From positions 62,001 through 126,000 of the forward strand of contig CAJHZI010000687.1 in assembly GCA_905160935.1 (NCBI GenBank): 64,000 nt of DNA. Direction: 5' to 3'. How positions within the stretch are numbered: position 1 is the stretch's first letter; the number at the start of each line of letters is the position of its first letter. A program made the position numbers and the translations under genes. The notes under the pieces were generated by a model that was not told the DNA's origin, ran no database searches, and saw nothing but the letters and a program-made list of their open reading frames with translations. Shown here one piece after another: positions 10,547-20,980 of this stretch. The DNA comes from Enchytraeus crypticus. Lineage: Eukaryota > Annelida > Clitellata > Enchytraeida > Enchytraeidae.

Positions 10547-13500
10547 ATGCTTCAGCCTCATAAAGTAATACTGCAGCAGCAGAAGCCTTTTCAGCTCTTG
10601 CCACCTCAGCCACTGCAGCCGCTGCCCCAACAGCTGCAACCACCGCAGCTGCAATCACAACTACTGCAGCCTCAGCAGCTACAGACACCACAGCTGCAGC
10701 AACAACAGCAAGAGCAGCTGGAAGATGACCCAAATGTGGAGTACTATAGTATAATGCTACCAAAGTAAGTCTTGGTCATATTCTATCTCTCTCTCCATTT
10801 TTCTCTCTCTCTCTTTTTCTATGTCGCTTTTTTATATCACTATCTCTATATCACTTTCTGTTTTTGCCCTGCGTAGACATATCACCACTTTTACGTAAAA
10901 TCCCTGTTTAAGCATAATATAGCAATTATAATTAATACAATTTTTTTGTTCGTCTTGTTACACACATGACATATTGCATGTGCTACATAGTTTCCTTTGT
11001 TGGTTGCAGTTTTTGTAGTTTTTGTTATTCCTGCATTCCTCTCCATGGTTATTAGTAATTGTTGCCTTTTGTTGGCACATCAATTTCAGCTGGCACAGAT
11101 TTAAGAAAACCTTCCAACACCCTCGGGATATTTTCTTTCAAAGCTGTCAACACTCGGTCTTCCAAGGTGGTCGCCACAAAGTGCTAACCGGCGTGATGGA
11201 GCTTAACTTTGCTCAGTTGACGCACAGCTTAATCGAGTGCACTAAATCCCGCCCCCTTATTGACTAATGCAATACATATTAGAAATATTTAAAGACAAAA
11301 GAGCTGGAATGAATAAATTCAGACAAAGATGAATAAAAAAAATAAGTAAAGAAGAAGAATTACGAAATATAAAGAATAAAGCATCCCTGATGTAAAATTT
11401 AATACAATTGTATCATTGTACTTGCTATAAAAGGTTGTACTTTCTGTGTAAGGTTGTACTTGCTATAAAAGGTTGTACTTGCTGTAAAGGGTTGTACTTG
11501 CTTTGTAACTTGTTCCATTCTTTGTTGAGTTTTGGTTTTTCTGCACGGCTAACATGTAGTCTGATTGATTGACAGGGCGACAGAGGCTCCGCCCAAGAAG
11601 TACAGCGTGATGAAGTTTTCTAATCTGGCGAGCGTCAACTTTGAGACCGCGGGGACTTCTGTGGCATGTAGTCTCTGTATATTGTGTAGTGTATCAATTG
11701 TAGCGTAATGCTGCAGGCCTTTAGTTGTTAATGGGGTTCAAATCCTTGGCTCGCTCATCACTGACATCGCTTTCCAGTGAGTAAACTGACATTAACCTTA
11801 ACTTAACCAGCTTAATGTATCAGTGTAGTTTAACATCCCTTTTTCAATGATGATCTCTTTGAGTTTTAGCTAAGCTATTTCGTTTTAATTATTTACATCT
11901 ATTTTTAAAGTAGTGACAATCAATGATTCAATTGAATAAGAACTTCTTAATTGCTACTTAAAAATTTCAGTGATATTGATTTCTATGTCAATGAATTTTT
12001 TTATTTGTTGTGTATACAACTACATTGTGAGCTTTCTGTGCAGAAAGTAAAGATGGAGAGAGAAAACAACTACAAGGAGTTCAAGCTGGCCAATGACGTT
12101 GAGATGATGCCTAAGACGGGAGCGGGGAGTGAGTTCGGTAAGGAACAGAGAGAACTTGCCCGGCGGAAGAAATATGGCCGACGTATACACAAGTACAACC
12201 CCTGTGATCAGCCGCTCATTATGTCAATTGTGGGGGAGTCTGAGAACAAGGGGTCGAGTAACGTCGCAAAGGCTGCTAGTAAGACCACAAAGAGGTGTGT
12301 AAATAAGAGCTCTACAGTAGTAATTACTACGATGAAAAATGCATGATTTTGTCTTTGTTGTTGTGTTTTTGTGTTTTTTTTATTACACTGAAATTGTTTA
12401 ACCAACTTCAAAAATACATAAGGCCTACAGGTTATTTGTTAAGGCTTGTTGGTTAGATTTATAAAAATAAAAATACAGGGACGTATTGATTTTGATCCTT
12501 TCATCCTCTAACCCGCAGTTAAATACTCATAGCGTTATTTCACCCTTAGCCTAAATTATTGGCACAAAGGTTCACTTAGTTACATAATAAGTTGTGTCAC
12601 TGATACATGTAAATATAGTATACGTGCCTTTGTGTACATTACATGTGCACTAATGTATGTTGTCGCATGTGTTCAGGTTTAAGGGTGTTAAGGACGGTGG
12701 TGTATCAAACAACGCTTCTTATTATGTGTTCACGCAATGTGATTTGAAGACGTTTGAGATACAGCCGGTGGAGGACTGGTATCACTTCACACCGCTGGCT
12801 CAGTACAAAGTACTCACGTCAGAGGAGGCGGAGCAAGAGTTTGAGAAGTACTATTTCTAATATTTCTCTGAACATATCTTGTTGATAATTTGCTGCCATT
12901 TCTTGTCCTGAAGTTGACTCAGCTTTGATACATTCTTAAAGTACCTACTGCTTTGTTCAAATATACTCTTTTCTTTAAGGCCTTATATTAAGTGGTGGCA
13001 ATGAGATATTCTAAAATAAGATCAAAAGATTTATAGCTGAATGATTGAATGAGTAACTGATAAATCGATCATGTGATTTATGACTTTATGACTGATAGAG
13101 TGACCGATAGACTGATCAAATGATTTGTAACTGAATGATTGATAGAGTGACTGATAAAACGATCAAATTATTTATGACTTCACAATTGATAGTGTAACTC
13201 ATGACTGAATGATTGATAGAGTAACTGATGCATCGTTCTTATGAGGCCTACTGAATGATTTGAAGAGTAACTGATTGATTTATTGATTGATTGATTGTTT
13301 GATTGAGTAGTAGAGACAAGGTACTCAACTGGTTCTCATTGAAGTACAAGAACAAGCTGAAGCAGGATGGAGAGGCAGAGGGAGGAGACGAAGAGTTGGA
13401 TGGCGTCAAAAGCAAGAAGGGAAAGTCTGCGTCCAACAAAAAATCATTGGTACCGAGTTCATAATATATAGCTTAAGGAAGCCCACATATTATGATCTGT

Positions 13501-14965
13501 ATTACTACAGTCGATTCATTAATTATCCATTTTTATGACTTTCTATGAAGTGTTGTGTCTACGTTGCTGAAAAATAGACCAACCATAGACTGCATGTATC
13601 GCAAATGGCAACAAAATATTAATATCCAAACCAACGTCAGAAAGGGCATTCGGTTGGTGAGCGCCTGGGCTACAGATATTGATACAAACTTTTTTTTACA
13701 TAATTTGAAAAAGAAGGTCTGTTCTTATCCTGACCCTTGCTTAACTGGGATTCAAGGGAAAATTATGATGATGATGATGATGGTAATTTCTTTGAAGATC
13801 TTAGAATACTATGATATCTTCAGACTGAGGCAAAAAACAATATCCACTAGCGAAATCTCAATAACTTCTACAAAACTCCAAATATTTGTACAAAATTTTC
13901 TAAGCCTCTAGAGGAGGAATATCTGCATATAATCTGCAAATTTTGGTGCAAATATATTCAGTAGTAACGAAATTACTGCGTTTCTATGAGAAAAGTGCTA
14001 AAAGCAATTTTAACAAGGCTTTTCGAAATGTCAGTCGTTCCTTTTTAAGAAAAATAGCTACCCTGGAAAGGCTCGTTTACTTATATGGTGGAGTATAACT
14101 CTATCTTTTTAGCTGCTCTAATAAAAGATGTTTAAAATTGGTTTTTCTGTTAAAATTATAATTATTACAAAATTTTGAAAAAGGTTTTCGGTACTTTTGT
14201 TTAAATAAGCTTTTTGAAATTGATTGTAACACTTTTTCAATAAAAATGTTATATTTTTGTTACTGCTAAATATATTTTCACCAAATTTGCAAGTTATGCA
14301 CAGAATGTCCTCCTCTAGAAGCTCTGAATATTTTGTAAAAATATTTTATTTTTGGCGAAGTTATTAAGACTTTTTGTAAAATAAGCCTTGTTAAAATTGC
14401 TTTTAGAACTTTTTTCTTAAAAACGCTGTAGTTTTGTTAGTACTTAATAGATTTTCACCAAATTTGCAGGTTACATGCAAATTTGATTTCGCTAGGAGAT
14501 TATTATTTTTTGCCCCAGTTCGTATATACTTTCAATTTAGAATGAATGCTAAATTGTGTTCAGTAAAAGACGCACTATAATCATTTTCTCATTCGAGGAT
14601 GGTATCAGAAACATTACAAAACTGCATGCTGTTTTTTTTTTTTTTTTTTAAATAGCTGCTTCTGTATAATTCTGCATGGTTGTTGAAGCAGGCCCAACTC
14701 TAAGGGAACTGAGTAGATGCACACTGCATTAGGCTCGGGACCTGTCAAAATTCCGTATTACTTGATAAAAGCTTGATGATATGATAATGGATTGTTCTGT
14801 ATTAATTGATTAATGATTGATGGCCTAAATGATGGATTGAACTCTATTAGTGATAGATTTAATATGATATTGCTGCAGACTCTGACAGAATTTGATGAAT
14901 GGGCTGAAATGTCAGAAGATGAAGACGACAATAGCGACGAGGGTGACCATGATGATGATGGAGGT

Positions 14966-15032
<67 letters not shown>

Positions 15033-18000
15033 CGACGACGACGACGACGACGACGACGATTATACTGATGATGATAGCTGATAAAGACGTACAGCCAATA
15101 TTCTGTCTTTATAGTGCAACCAATGTTCAGGCTTTAGCTTTGTTTTTCTGTTATAATACTTTTATCACTTATATCGCCCTTTATATGAATTGATTCATGG
15201 TTTTTGACCTTTTTGAAATTTAAAAAGTTCAGTTAAGAATGAAACAAACGATGCAATATATTGCATATATCTGATATATAATAGCTTCAGGGTTTTGTTT
15301 ACTCTTCCAGCATTTCAGCCTTCTAGGATTTGTTATAGCAATCAAATCTGAATGAATTTACTTTATTTTCTTTGAATTCTCAATTAATTTAATGCAGTGC
15401 CTGTGTGTATAGTATACATATGCATATGTGTGTTTGTGTAGACATATATGTGTGTGTGTGTCTGTCTCTGCGACATTGTAGCTGGCAAAGGAAAGAAGAA
15501 GAAGGTGAAGGAGAGTCGTAGCAGATCTGCGCTGAAGAAGAAGAAGAAGGGATCTGATGATGAGGCGAGTGAGGAGAGTGATGAGCCTGATGAGGGAGAG
15601 GAAGTGGATTATATGTCCGGCAGCTCCAGGTATCCATCATGGAACTCAATCCATCAATCTCTCGTCTATCTAACTAACTAGCTATCTATGTATGTATCTA
15701 TCTATCTGTCTGTCTATCTATTTATCTATCTATCTGTCTGTCTGTCTGTCTGACTGTCCGTCCGTCCGTCCATCCGCCCACCCACCCATCCATCCGTCCA
15801 TCCATCCATCCATCTATCCATCCATCCATCCAACCATCAATCCATCCATTTCTTACTCTCTATTGATTTCTTCATGTACTGTGCATTTTTATGTGTGTGC
15901 GTTTTGTGTATTCATTTGTGTGTGCATGTTTTTTTGAATGTATTTGTGTGTGTGTGCTTGCATATGTTTTTTAAGCATAAATAACTGGTCTTCTGTGATC
16001 TTGTGTGTGTTTTTTATACCGTATGGGTATAGAGTGAGGTGCATGTGTTGATTGATAGATGAATGAATTAACAGAATTGTTAACTGTTGATTCGTATATT
16101 AATTTATAATAAATAAATAATAATATAATATAGAATTAATAATTAATATTAATATAATAATTAGATAATTAATAAATAATTGAATAAATTAACAGAATTG
16201 TTGTACTGTTGATTGGTTTATTAATTGATCAATTAATTATTTGACTGATTTACTAACTGACTGACTATTATTTGGTTATTTGATGGATGAATTAACAGAA
16301 TTGTTGATTAATATATTGATTGATTTAGTTGATTGATTGATTGACTGACTATTATTTGGTTGGTTGATTGATCAATTATTAATTGACTGAGCTGTTGATT
16401 GCTTGTTTGATTGACTGATTGATTTATTGACTGATGAACTGACTGATAGATTGATTGATTGATTGACTATTATTTATTTATTTATTTAGATCACCAAAAA
16501 GGGTCATTCAACCCTGTACTGTTCACAAGCAATGCAAACAATCAAGTAAATGCAATATGTGACCACAATTTAGATGTGAACCATGGTGAACTTAAAACAA
16601 AAAATAAAAAGTAGAAATTAAAGAATTGAAATAAAGAAATTCAAAGTAAAGAAAATTAATGATAATAGGTAGGCATAATTATACATTTAAGTTCATGATC
16701 ACTAATAATTATTTAATAAGTACTGACGAAGATTAATATTGAAACAGTTAACGGAGCGAGATGATCGTAAATTAGATGGAAGGGATAGCCAGTATCTAGG
16801 GCCTTGTACAGCGATATACTTTTCGCAACAGAAAGTTCTGAACGATGGTATAGTAAATTCCGAAACTTGTCGAAATTTATAAACAGAATTTACAACATTT
16901 TTTAATAGCAACGGATAGTTGTAACATAAAGGCATATCATTATGAATAAATTTATACAGAAATACGCAACAGCAATGTTTATGAATATCACTTAACTTTA
17001 AAAGTTTAAGTTCTTTAAATATATTGTTCGTATGACTACGAAACTCTGCATGTTGAATTATTCTAATTGCTCGTTTTGGAGTACTATCAATTCGTTGAGC
17101 AGGGTTTTAGAAGCGTTCCCCCAAACAATATTACAATAAATTAGATGCGGATATATTAGACTGTAGTATAAATTTAACATACAATGTTTAGGTAATTTAG
17201 TTTTAACCCGATGGAGTAATCCAATGGATTCGGCTAATTTTTGTGCAGTATAAGAAGTATAATATTGCCATGATAATTTTTCATCAAGAATCACTCCCAA
17301 AAATTTAGTCTTATCTATTCTACAAATGTTGATATCATCTATGTATATATGAAAATTTTCAGAATTATTGTTATATTTGTATTTATACCCAAATAGCATG
17401 TAATTGGTTTTTTGTATATTTAGCGATAATCTTTTCGCTTTAAACCAGTCAGAGAGTGTTAGGAGTTCAGCATTAATTGAATTCACTGTTTCAAGATATC
17501 ACGGTTTGTGCAGATAATATTTGTATCGTCTGCAAATAATATGAAGGTAAGAATTTTACTAATCTCAGATATATGGTTGGTTGATTGATCAGTTATTTAA
17601 CTGACTGAGCTGTTGATTGCTTGTTTGATTGATTGAATGATTGATTGACTGATTGATTGATTGACTCAGTGATAACGAGGACATGTACGATGACAAGGAC
17701 AGGGAGGACTCAGACAAGTACAAGGAGAAGGGAGTGGTCGACGAGGATGGGGCGAAGAAGTTTGTCGACTCTGATGAAGACGAAGAAGAGGAGGAAAAAG
17801 AAGAAGATGATGAAGAAGCAGATGAAGAACAGAATAAAGAAGAGAAGAATAAGAGTTTGTTTACACTTTGTAGCATATTTAATATTCTACAGTACATCTA
17901 TGGTTATGAAAATAACTTATATACGGCTTAATTTTATATATTTTATATCTTTGTTGACATTAGTTCAGCTTGCAACTCTAGTGTGCCTATGTCATCACCA

Positions 18001-20085
18001 CTGATACCGATGTTAAATGGTATTGCTTTATGACAAATGTAAACGTGTTTATCAATCATTTTGACATTAATTTTAAGGATTATAATCGACATTGTAGACT
18101 GTGGACGCCTACTTAATCGCTTGATTAAGTAATTACATAACGGCATTATTCAGTAAATAATTGATTCATTTATTGTAGACGAATCAGACAATAGTTCAGA
18201 TGATTCTGATTCCGACTCTGATCTCGACAAGATGGAGAGTTCAAATCTCACTGCGGCTCTCTTCTTGCAGGTTAGTCATATTATTAACATCAATATTAAC
18301 AATATTACATATGATATAATATAAATATTTCAATATGTCTATGTTAATGTTAATATTATTAATTAATAATTATTAAATAATTAATAAATAAAAAATTTAT
18401 TTATATATTATAATTCAATATTTATTCACTATTTACTATATTTTCTTCCAGTACACGACCTACTGGCAGGTCCATGTCATATAACTCCTCCACATTTTTC
18501 TATCATATTTGTTTCTTTTCTCAAATCAACATACAAAGTAGATCAAGCAGGTACTGTTAGTCGATAGTATTTAACTGATTAAAAAAAAGAAAATTTTTGT
18601 ATATTTCACAGAAAGAAGTTCAAACGTCAACCGGTGTTACTATTCTTGTAATCGCAGTCAATCCATCACACTCTTATGATGTGTACTTTTGTTTGAGCTC
18701 ATTATGTGTGATAAACTCAACCCGTAAGAGGCAATTTTTTGAACACCTGTTGAGGTATATGCTATAATTTTGTGTATGTAATCTGTGCTTTAAACATTTT
18801 TGAAATTGTTATGTTTAACGCAATCCTGATAAACTAATTTTGTCTGTTATCAACACAGCCTGACAAGAAGCTTACTGCTGATAAGAAAGGAGCGAGTTCT
18901 TCATCTAGTCAGAGCTCTAAGGCTGAAGCTAGCGGCAGCAGTGCCTCACCTGATGCTTCCAGTCTGTTCATCTGTGTTTCTATTCTCTTAATTAACAGTT
19001 TATTATTTCCAATAATAAGATAGTGTAAAAGTAACAGTTGTATTTGTATTATTATATATTTAAAATTTTAAAGTCTATTCTTATCCCAACCCTGGTTAAA
19101 CTGGGATTTAAGGGAAGATGATGATGATGATATTTAAAATTTTATGGTAAGCGGTTGCTTTATTTTGGCATAAGGTTAAAATTCTGTATATTATGATGAC
19201 GATCTTTATTGATTTGTGAAACTTATGAAACTAATTTTATGAATACTGCTCATGTTCGTTAAGATATGATTAATGTAAATATGTAAATTATTTGTGTCAT
19301 TAATATCCCATAATTCTATAGTAGTGTCCTTGTCGACGTTCAGTCTTCGAGACTGCTTTACTGAAACTTAAACAGAAACTGAATCTCAAGTTTTAAGTGT
19401 TAAAGGTTAAAGGTCAATTTAATTCGAATAGCAAAAACTGTTACATTTCTTTTAAAAACAAATTATCGGACTCGTAATTTTGTTCTTAGTTCACCGAAGT
19501 TCAGGCAGCTTATCAAAGCAATAATACAAATAATTAATCAACAATTATGACGTAGTTTTTAATAACACGAAACAAACTTTAAACTGCAATTTACTATATT
19601 ACCGACTTCGCCACTGGCTTGAACTAGTGGCGAAGTTGGTAAGACACTTGACCGCGGATCAGTATGTGCGGGTTCCAATCCTGGGCTTGCCCGTCACTGA
19701 CTTCGCTTTCGATTGAGGAAACTGACGTTAACCTTAGCTTTTTCGATTTAGCTTTTTATAAAGGCAATGTGCTTGTAACGCAGGTCTAAACGTTGTTTTG
19801 TTGTTGATATTTCTCAGGTAAGAAGCGCAAACCTGACCCCTCCCCCTCCACTACACCAACAAAGAAGGCAAAGATTGAGCCAGCAGGGTCGTCTAGTGCA
19901 GTCGTCAGGTTAGCTTCTCTTTGTTATCTGCTTAATTGAGAAACGGTTGTTCTATGCTGCAGATATAAGATGTATATAGCTAGTTATACTACTCCTGTAT
20001 GCGTTGATTTGTGTCAGCCCTGCCTCTGTATGTTTGAATATCATCATCATCATCCCTTAAATCCCAGCTCAACCAGGGTCAGGAT

Positions 20086-20150
<65 letters not shown>

Positions 20151-20980
20151 TATATACTTATTATATATATATATATATATATACACATGTATATTTGTAT
20201 GTATTTGGTACTCATGTTCTGTCCGGGTTTTTGACGAATAGACCAACCGTGGACGGTATGTGTCGTTAAAGGCGACAAAGCACCAAGATCCAAACCTATG
20301 TCAGAAAGGGCATTCGGTTGGTGAGTGCCTAGGCTCCTGCTGTTAGTGCTACAAAATATTCTAACACGAATGGAAGAAAAGTTTACCAGAGAGGAATGGA
20401 GAATTCTTATCCCGACCCTAGTTAAACTGGGACTCAAGGGAAGAAGAAAATGAATAATTATAATAATAATAAAGGTTTAACGTCCGTTTCCTCATCCAGG
20501 GATGATGTCAGGGACGTCCCCAACAGCACACATCACTACAGATCAATTCACCCAGACCAATCTACAAAAGAAATGTGCTGAGGAGAAGTAAGGTCCTAAA
20601 CGAATGCCGGTCTGGTGATCAAAAAATGGTCAGGGTAGATTGATTTTGTCTATGGTGGGAAAAGGTAAGTAGAAGAAGATGATGATGATGTGTGTGTTTG
20701 GTACAGCGCTGAGGCATCATCATTCACCCCTGTGAGCTCTGGTGGAGGCAGCGTGTCTGGTATCTCAGAGGACGTCGTCAGGCGCTACCTGCTGCGTAAA
20801 CAGATGACGACCAACGACCTCCTGCGCAAGCTGAAGCCGTACAGCGCGTCGCTATCCAACGATCAGCTCGTCAACGCAGTGGCTCAGCTCGTTAAGAAGA
20901 TCAGCCCACAGCAGGTCAAGAAGAAGGGCAAGACCTACTTTTACCTCAACGCTGATGACTCTCAGAGGACGAGTCACTAG
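10547..20980 (+). CDS. GTF2F1: General transcription factor IIF alpha subunit (RAP74)
   Basis: Large subunit of TFIIF, which binds RNA polymerase II during initiation and elongation in the nucleus. Exons: 10547-10764, 11576-11660, 12044-12294, 12677-12847, 13314-13449, 14879-14963, 15482-15629, 17670-17854, 18179-18270, 18859-18961, 19818-19908 and 20707-20980. The phases are consistent and give 612 aa (human about 517). Family landmarks in order: YYSIMLPK...[70 protein letters not shown]; an acidic/lysine region with [17 protein letters not shown] and EEVDYMS; and the C-terminal winged helix [21 protein letters not shown], the FCP1-binding part in known RAP74. The first ~60 residues are an extra Gln/Pro/Leu-rich stretch. 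The exon 2/3 join is ambiguous: donor 11661 with acceptor 12043, or donor 11668 with acceptor 12047; both keep frame. The 18962 donor (GTCTGT) is weak. Confidence 0.95.
11410..11512 (+). repeat. Short tandem repeat AAGGTTGTACTTGCT
   Basis: About four diverged units of 25-30 bp (AAAAGGTTGTACTTGCTGT and variants) in GTF2F1 intron 1, just before exon 2. Confidence 0.75.
11740..11812 (+). repeat. SINE family B fragment (3' part)
   Basis: Contains GGGGTTCAAATCCTTGGCTCG, then CGTCACTGAC-like CATCACTGACATCGCTTTC and AAACTGACATTAACCTTAAC, matching the 3' half of the better copies at 19622-19740 and 24570-24695. Confidence 0.75.
13020..13310 (+). repeat. Degenerate GATT-rich imperfect tandem repeat
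   Basis: Low-complexity GTF2F1 intron 4 sequence built from blocks such as CTGAATGATTGATAGAGTAA and ATGACTTTATGACTGATAG, ending against the acceptor of exon 5 at 13313. The repeat also forms the polypyrimidine-poor 3' end of this intron. Confidence 0.7.
13549..13775 (+). repeat. Family C interspersed repeat (copy 1) with ATG-repeat tail
   Basis: Begins near CTGAAAAATAGACCAACCAT, continues through TCAGAAAGGGCATTCGGTTG and GAGCGCCTGGGCTACAG, and ends TTATCCTGACCCTTGCTTAACTGGGATTCAAGGG followed by a (GAT)n run. The same order occurs at 20219-20450. Tail-only copies lie at 19078-19128 and, reversed, at 20041-20090. It lies in GTF2F1 intron 5. Confidence 0.75.
13821..14523. mobile_element. Foldback / long inverted-repeat element
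   Basis: An imperfect palindrome of about 700 bp in GTF2F1 intron 5. The left arm begins CTGAGGCAAAAAACAATATC and runs through CTAGCGAAATCTC, GCCTCTAGAGGAGGA, TTTTGGTGCAAATATATT and AGCAATTTTAACAAGGCTT. The right arm carries the reverse complements in reverse order (AAGCCTTGTTAAAATTGCTT, TTCACCAAATTTGC, TCCTCCTCTAGAAGC, TTTCGCTAGGAG, TTTTTTGCCCCAGT). The right arm also repeats some blocks, so the structure is compound. No transposase frame is present; a non-autonomous DNA element is the best guess. Confidence 0.65.
14964..15060 (+). repeat. (ATG)n(ACG)n microsatellite directly after a splice donor
   Basis: GTF2F1 exon 6 ends at 14963 and the donor GTATGATG runs straight into about 22 ATG and 9 ACG units. 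The exon itself ends in a GAT run (Asp codons), so the array may have grown out of coding sequence. If the intron were retained, the frame would read Met and Thr runs. Confidence 0.9.
15670..15845 (+). repeat. Tetranucleotide array (TCTA/TCTG/TCCA)
   Basis: Consecutive runs of CTAT, CTGT, CCGT and CCAT tetranucleotides in GTF2F1 intron 7, explaining the low-complexity 81-codon open frame there. Confidence 0.95.
16060..16470 (+). repeat. Degenerate GATT/ATTAA low-complexity tract
   Basis: Imperfect arrays of TTGATTGATTGACTGACTA and AATTAACAGAATTGTTG in GTF2F1 intron 7. Its last ~110 bp (from about 16358) recur almost unchanged at 17573-17668 on the far side of the LINE. Confidence 0.85.
16471..17580 (-). 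pseudogene. 5'-truncated Jockey/CR1-like LINE (RT C-terminal half)
   Basis: Minus-strand reading from about 17580: [20 protein letters not shown] (the RT catalytic FADD box), a frame break near 17486, then [26 protein letters not shown], a [13 protein letters not shown] motif, and [33 protein letters not shown]; another break, then [23 protein letters not shown]. Both the thumb region and the RT C-terminal tail of non-LTR elements are recognisable. The 3' end is a short (AAAT)n tail at 16465-16490. It lies in GTF2F1 intron 7, opposite to the host gene. Confidence 0.85.
17573..17668 (+). repeat. GATT-rich direct repeat of 16358-16470
   Basis: TTGGTTGATTGATCAGTTAT and GACTGAGCTGTTGATTGCTTG match 16358-16470 in order with few changes. 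It abuts the 5' end of the LINE and runs into the acceptor of GTF2F1 exon 8 at 17669. Confidence 0.8.
18450..18545 (-). repeat. LINE tail fragment (KRKAEDR type)
   Basis: The plus strand shows CGACCTACTGGCAGGTCCATG and TATAACTCCTCCAC, the reverse of the common LINE tail block (...GAGTGGAGGCGTTATATAGC...CCTGCCAGTAGG) found better preserved at 25195-25330, 47255-47345 and 54580-54740. It lies in GTF2F1 intron 9. Confidence 0.6.
19078..19128 (+). repeat. Family C repeat tail
   Basis: TTATCCCAACCCTGGTTAAAC, TGGGATTTAAGGGAAG and a GAT run; only the last ~50 bp of family C is present. It lies in GTF2F1 intron 10. Confidence 0.7.
19622..19740 (+). repeat. tRNA-derived SINE, family B (best copy)
   Basis: Head with A-box-like TGGCGAAGTTGGTAAGACAC, then GACCGCGGATCAGTATGTGC, B box GGTTCCAATCC, and the tail CCCGTCACTGACTTCGCTTTC...GAAACTGACGTTAACCTTAG. 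The two boxes are spaced as in a tRNA, but there is no acceptor-stem pairing, so it is a SINE rather than a tRNA gene. Confidence 0.85.
20041..20090 (-). repeat. Family C repeat tail (reverse)
   Basis: ATCATCATCATCCCTTAAATC and CCAGCTCAACCAGGGTCAGGA, the reverse complement of the family C 3' end with its GAT tail. Confidence 0.7.
20091..20185. repeat. (TA)n microsatellite
   Basis: About 95 bp of alternating TA with a few interruptions, in GTF2F1 intron 11, wedged between oppositely oriented family C copies. Confidence 0.95.
20219..20660 (+). repeat. Family C repeat (fullest copy) followed by a second repeat type
   Basis: 20219-20450: GACGAATAGACCAACCGTGG, AAAGGCGACAAAGCACCAAG, CAGAAAGGGCATTCGGTTGG, ending TCCCGACCCTAGTTAAACTGG and AAGGGAAGAAGA. 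20450-20660: (ATA)n, then TTTAACGTCCGTTTCCTCATC and GATGATGTCAGGGACGTCCCC; this second block recurs reversed at 40200-40315 and as a tail at 39385-39460. All in GTF2F1 intron 11. Confidence 0.7.

Noticed and set aside
10545-10763. Ala/Val-rich 72-aa frame on the minus strand
   Set aside because: Antisense of the Gln-rich first exon of GTF2F1.
13555-13911. 118-aa plus-strand frame with a Met run
   Set aside because: It runs from a family C repeat through its (ATG)n tail into the foldback element.
20069-20437. 122-aa minus-strand frame
   Set aside because: Composed of a family C repeat and a (TA)n tract.
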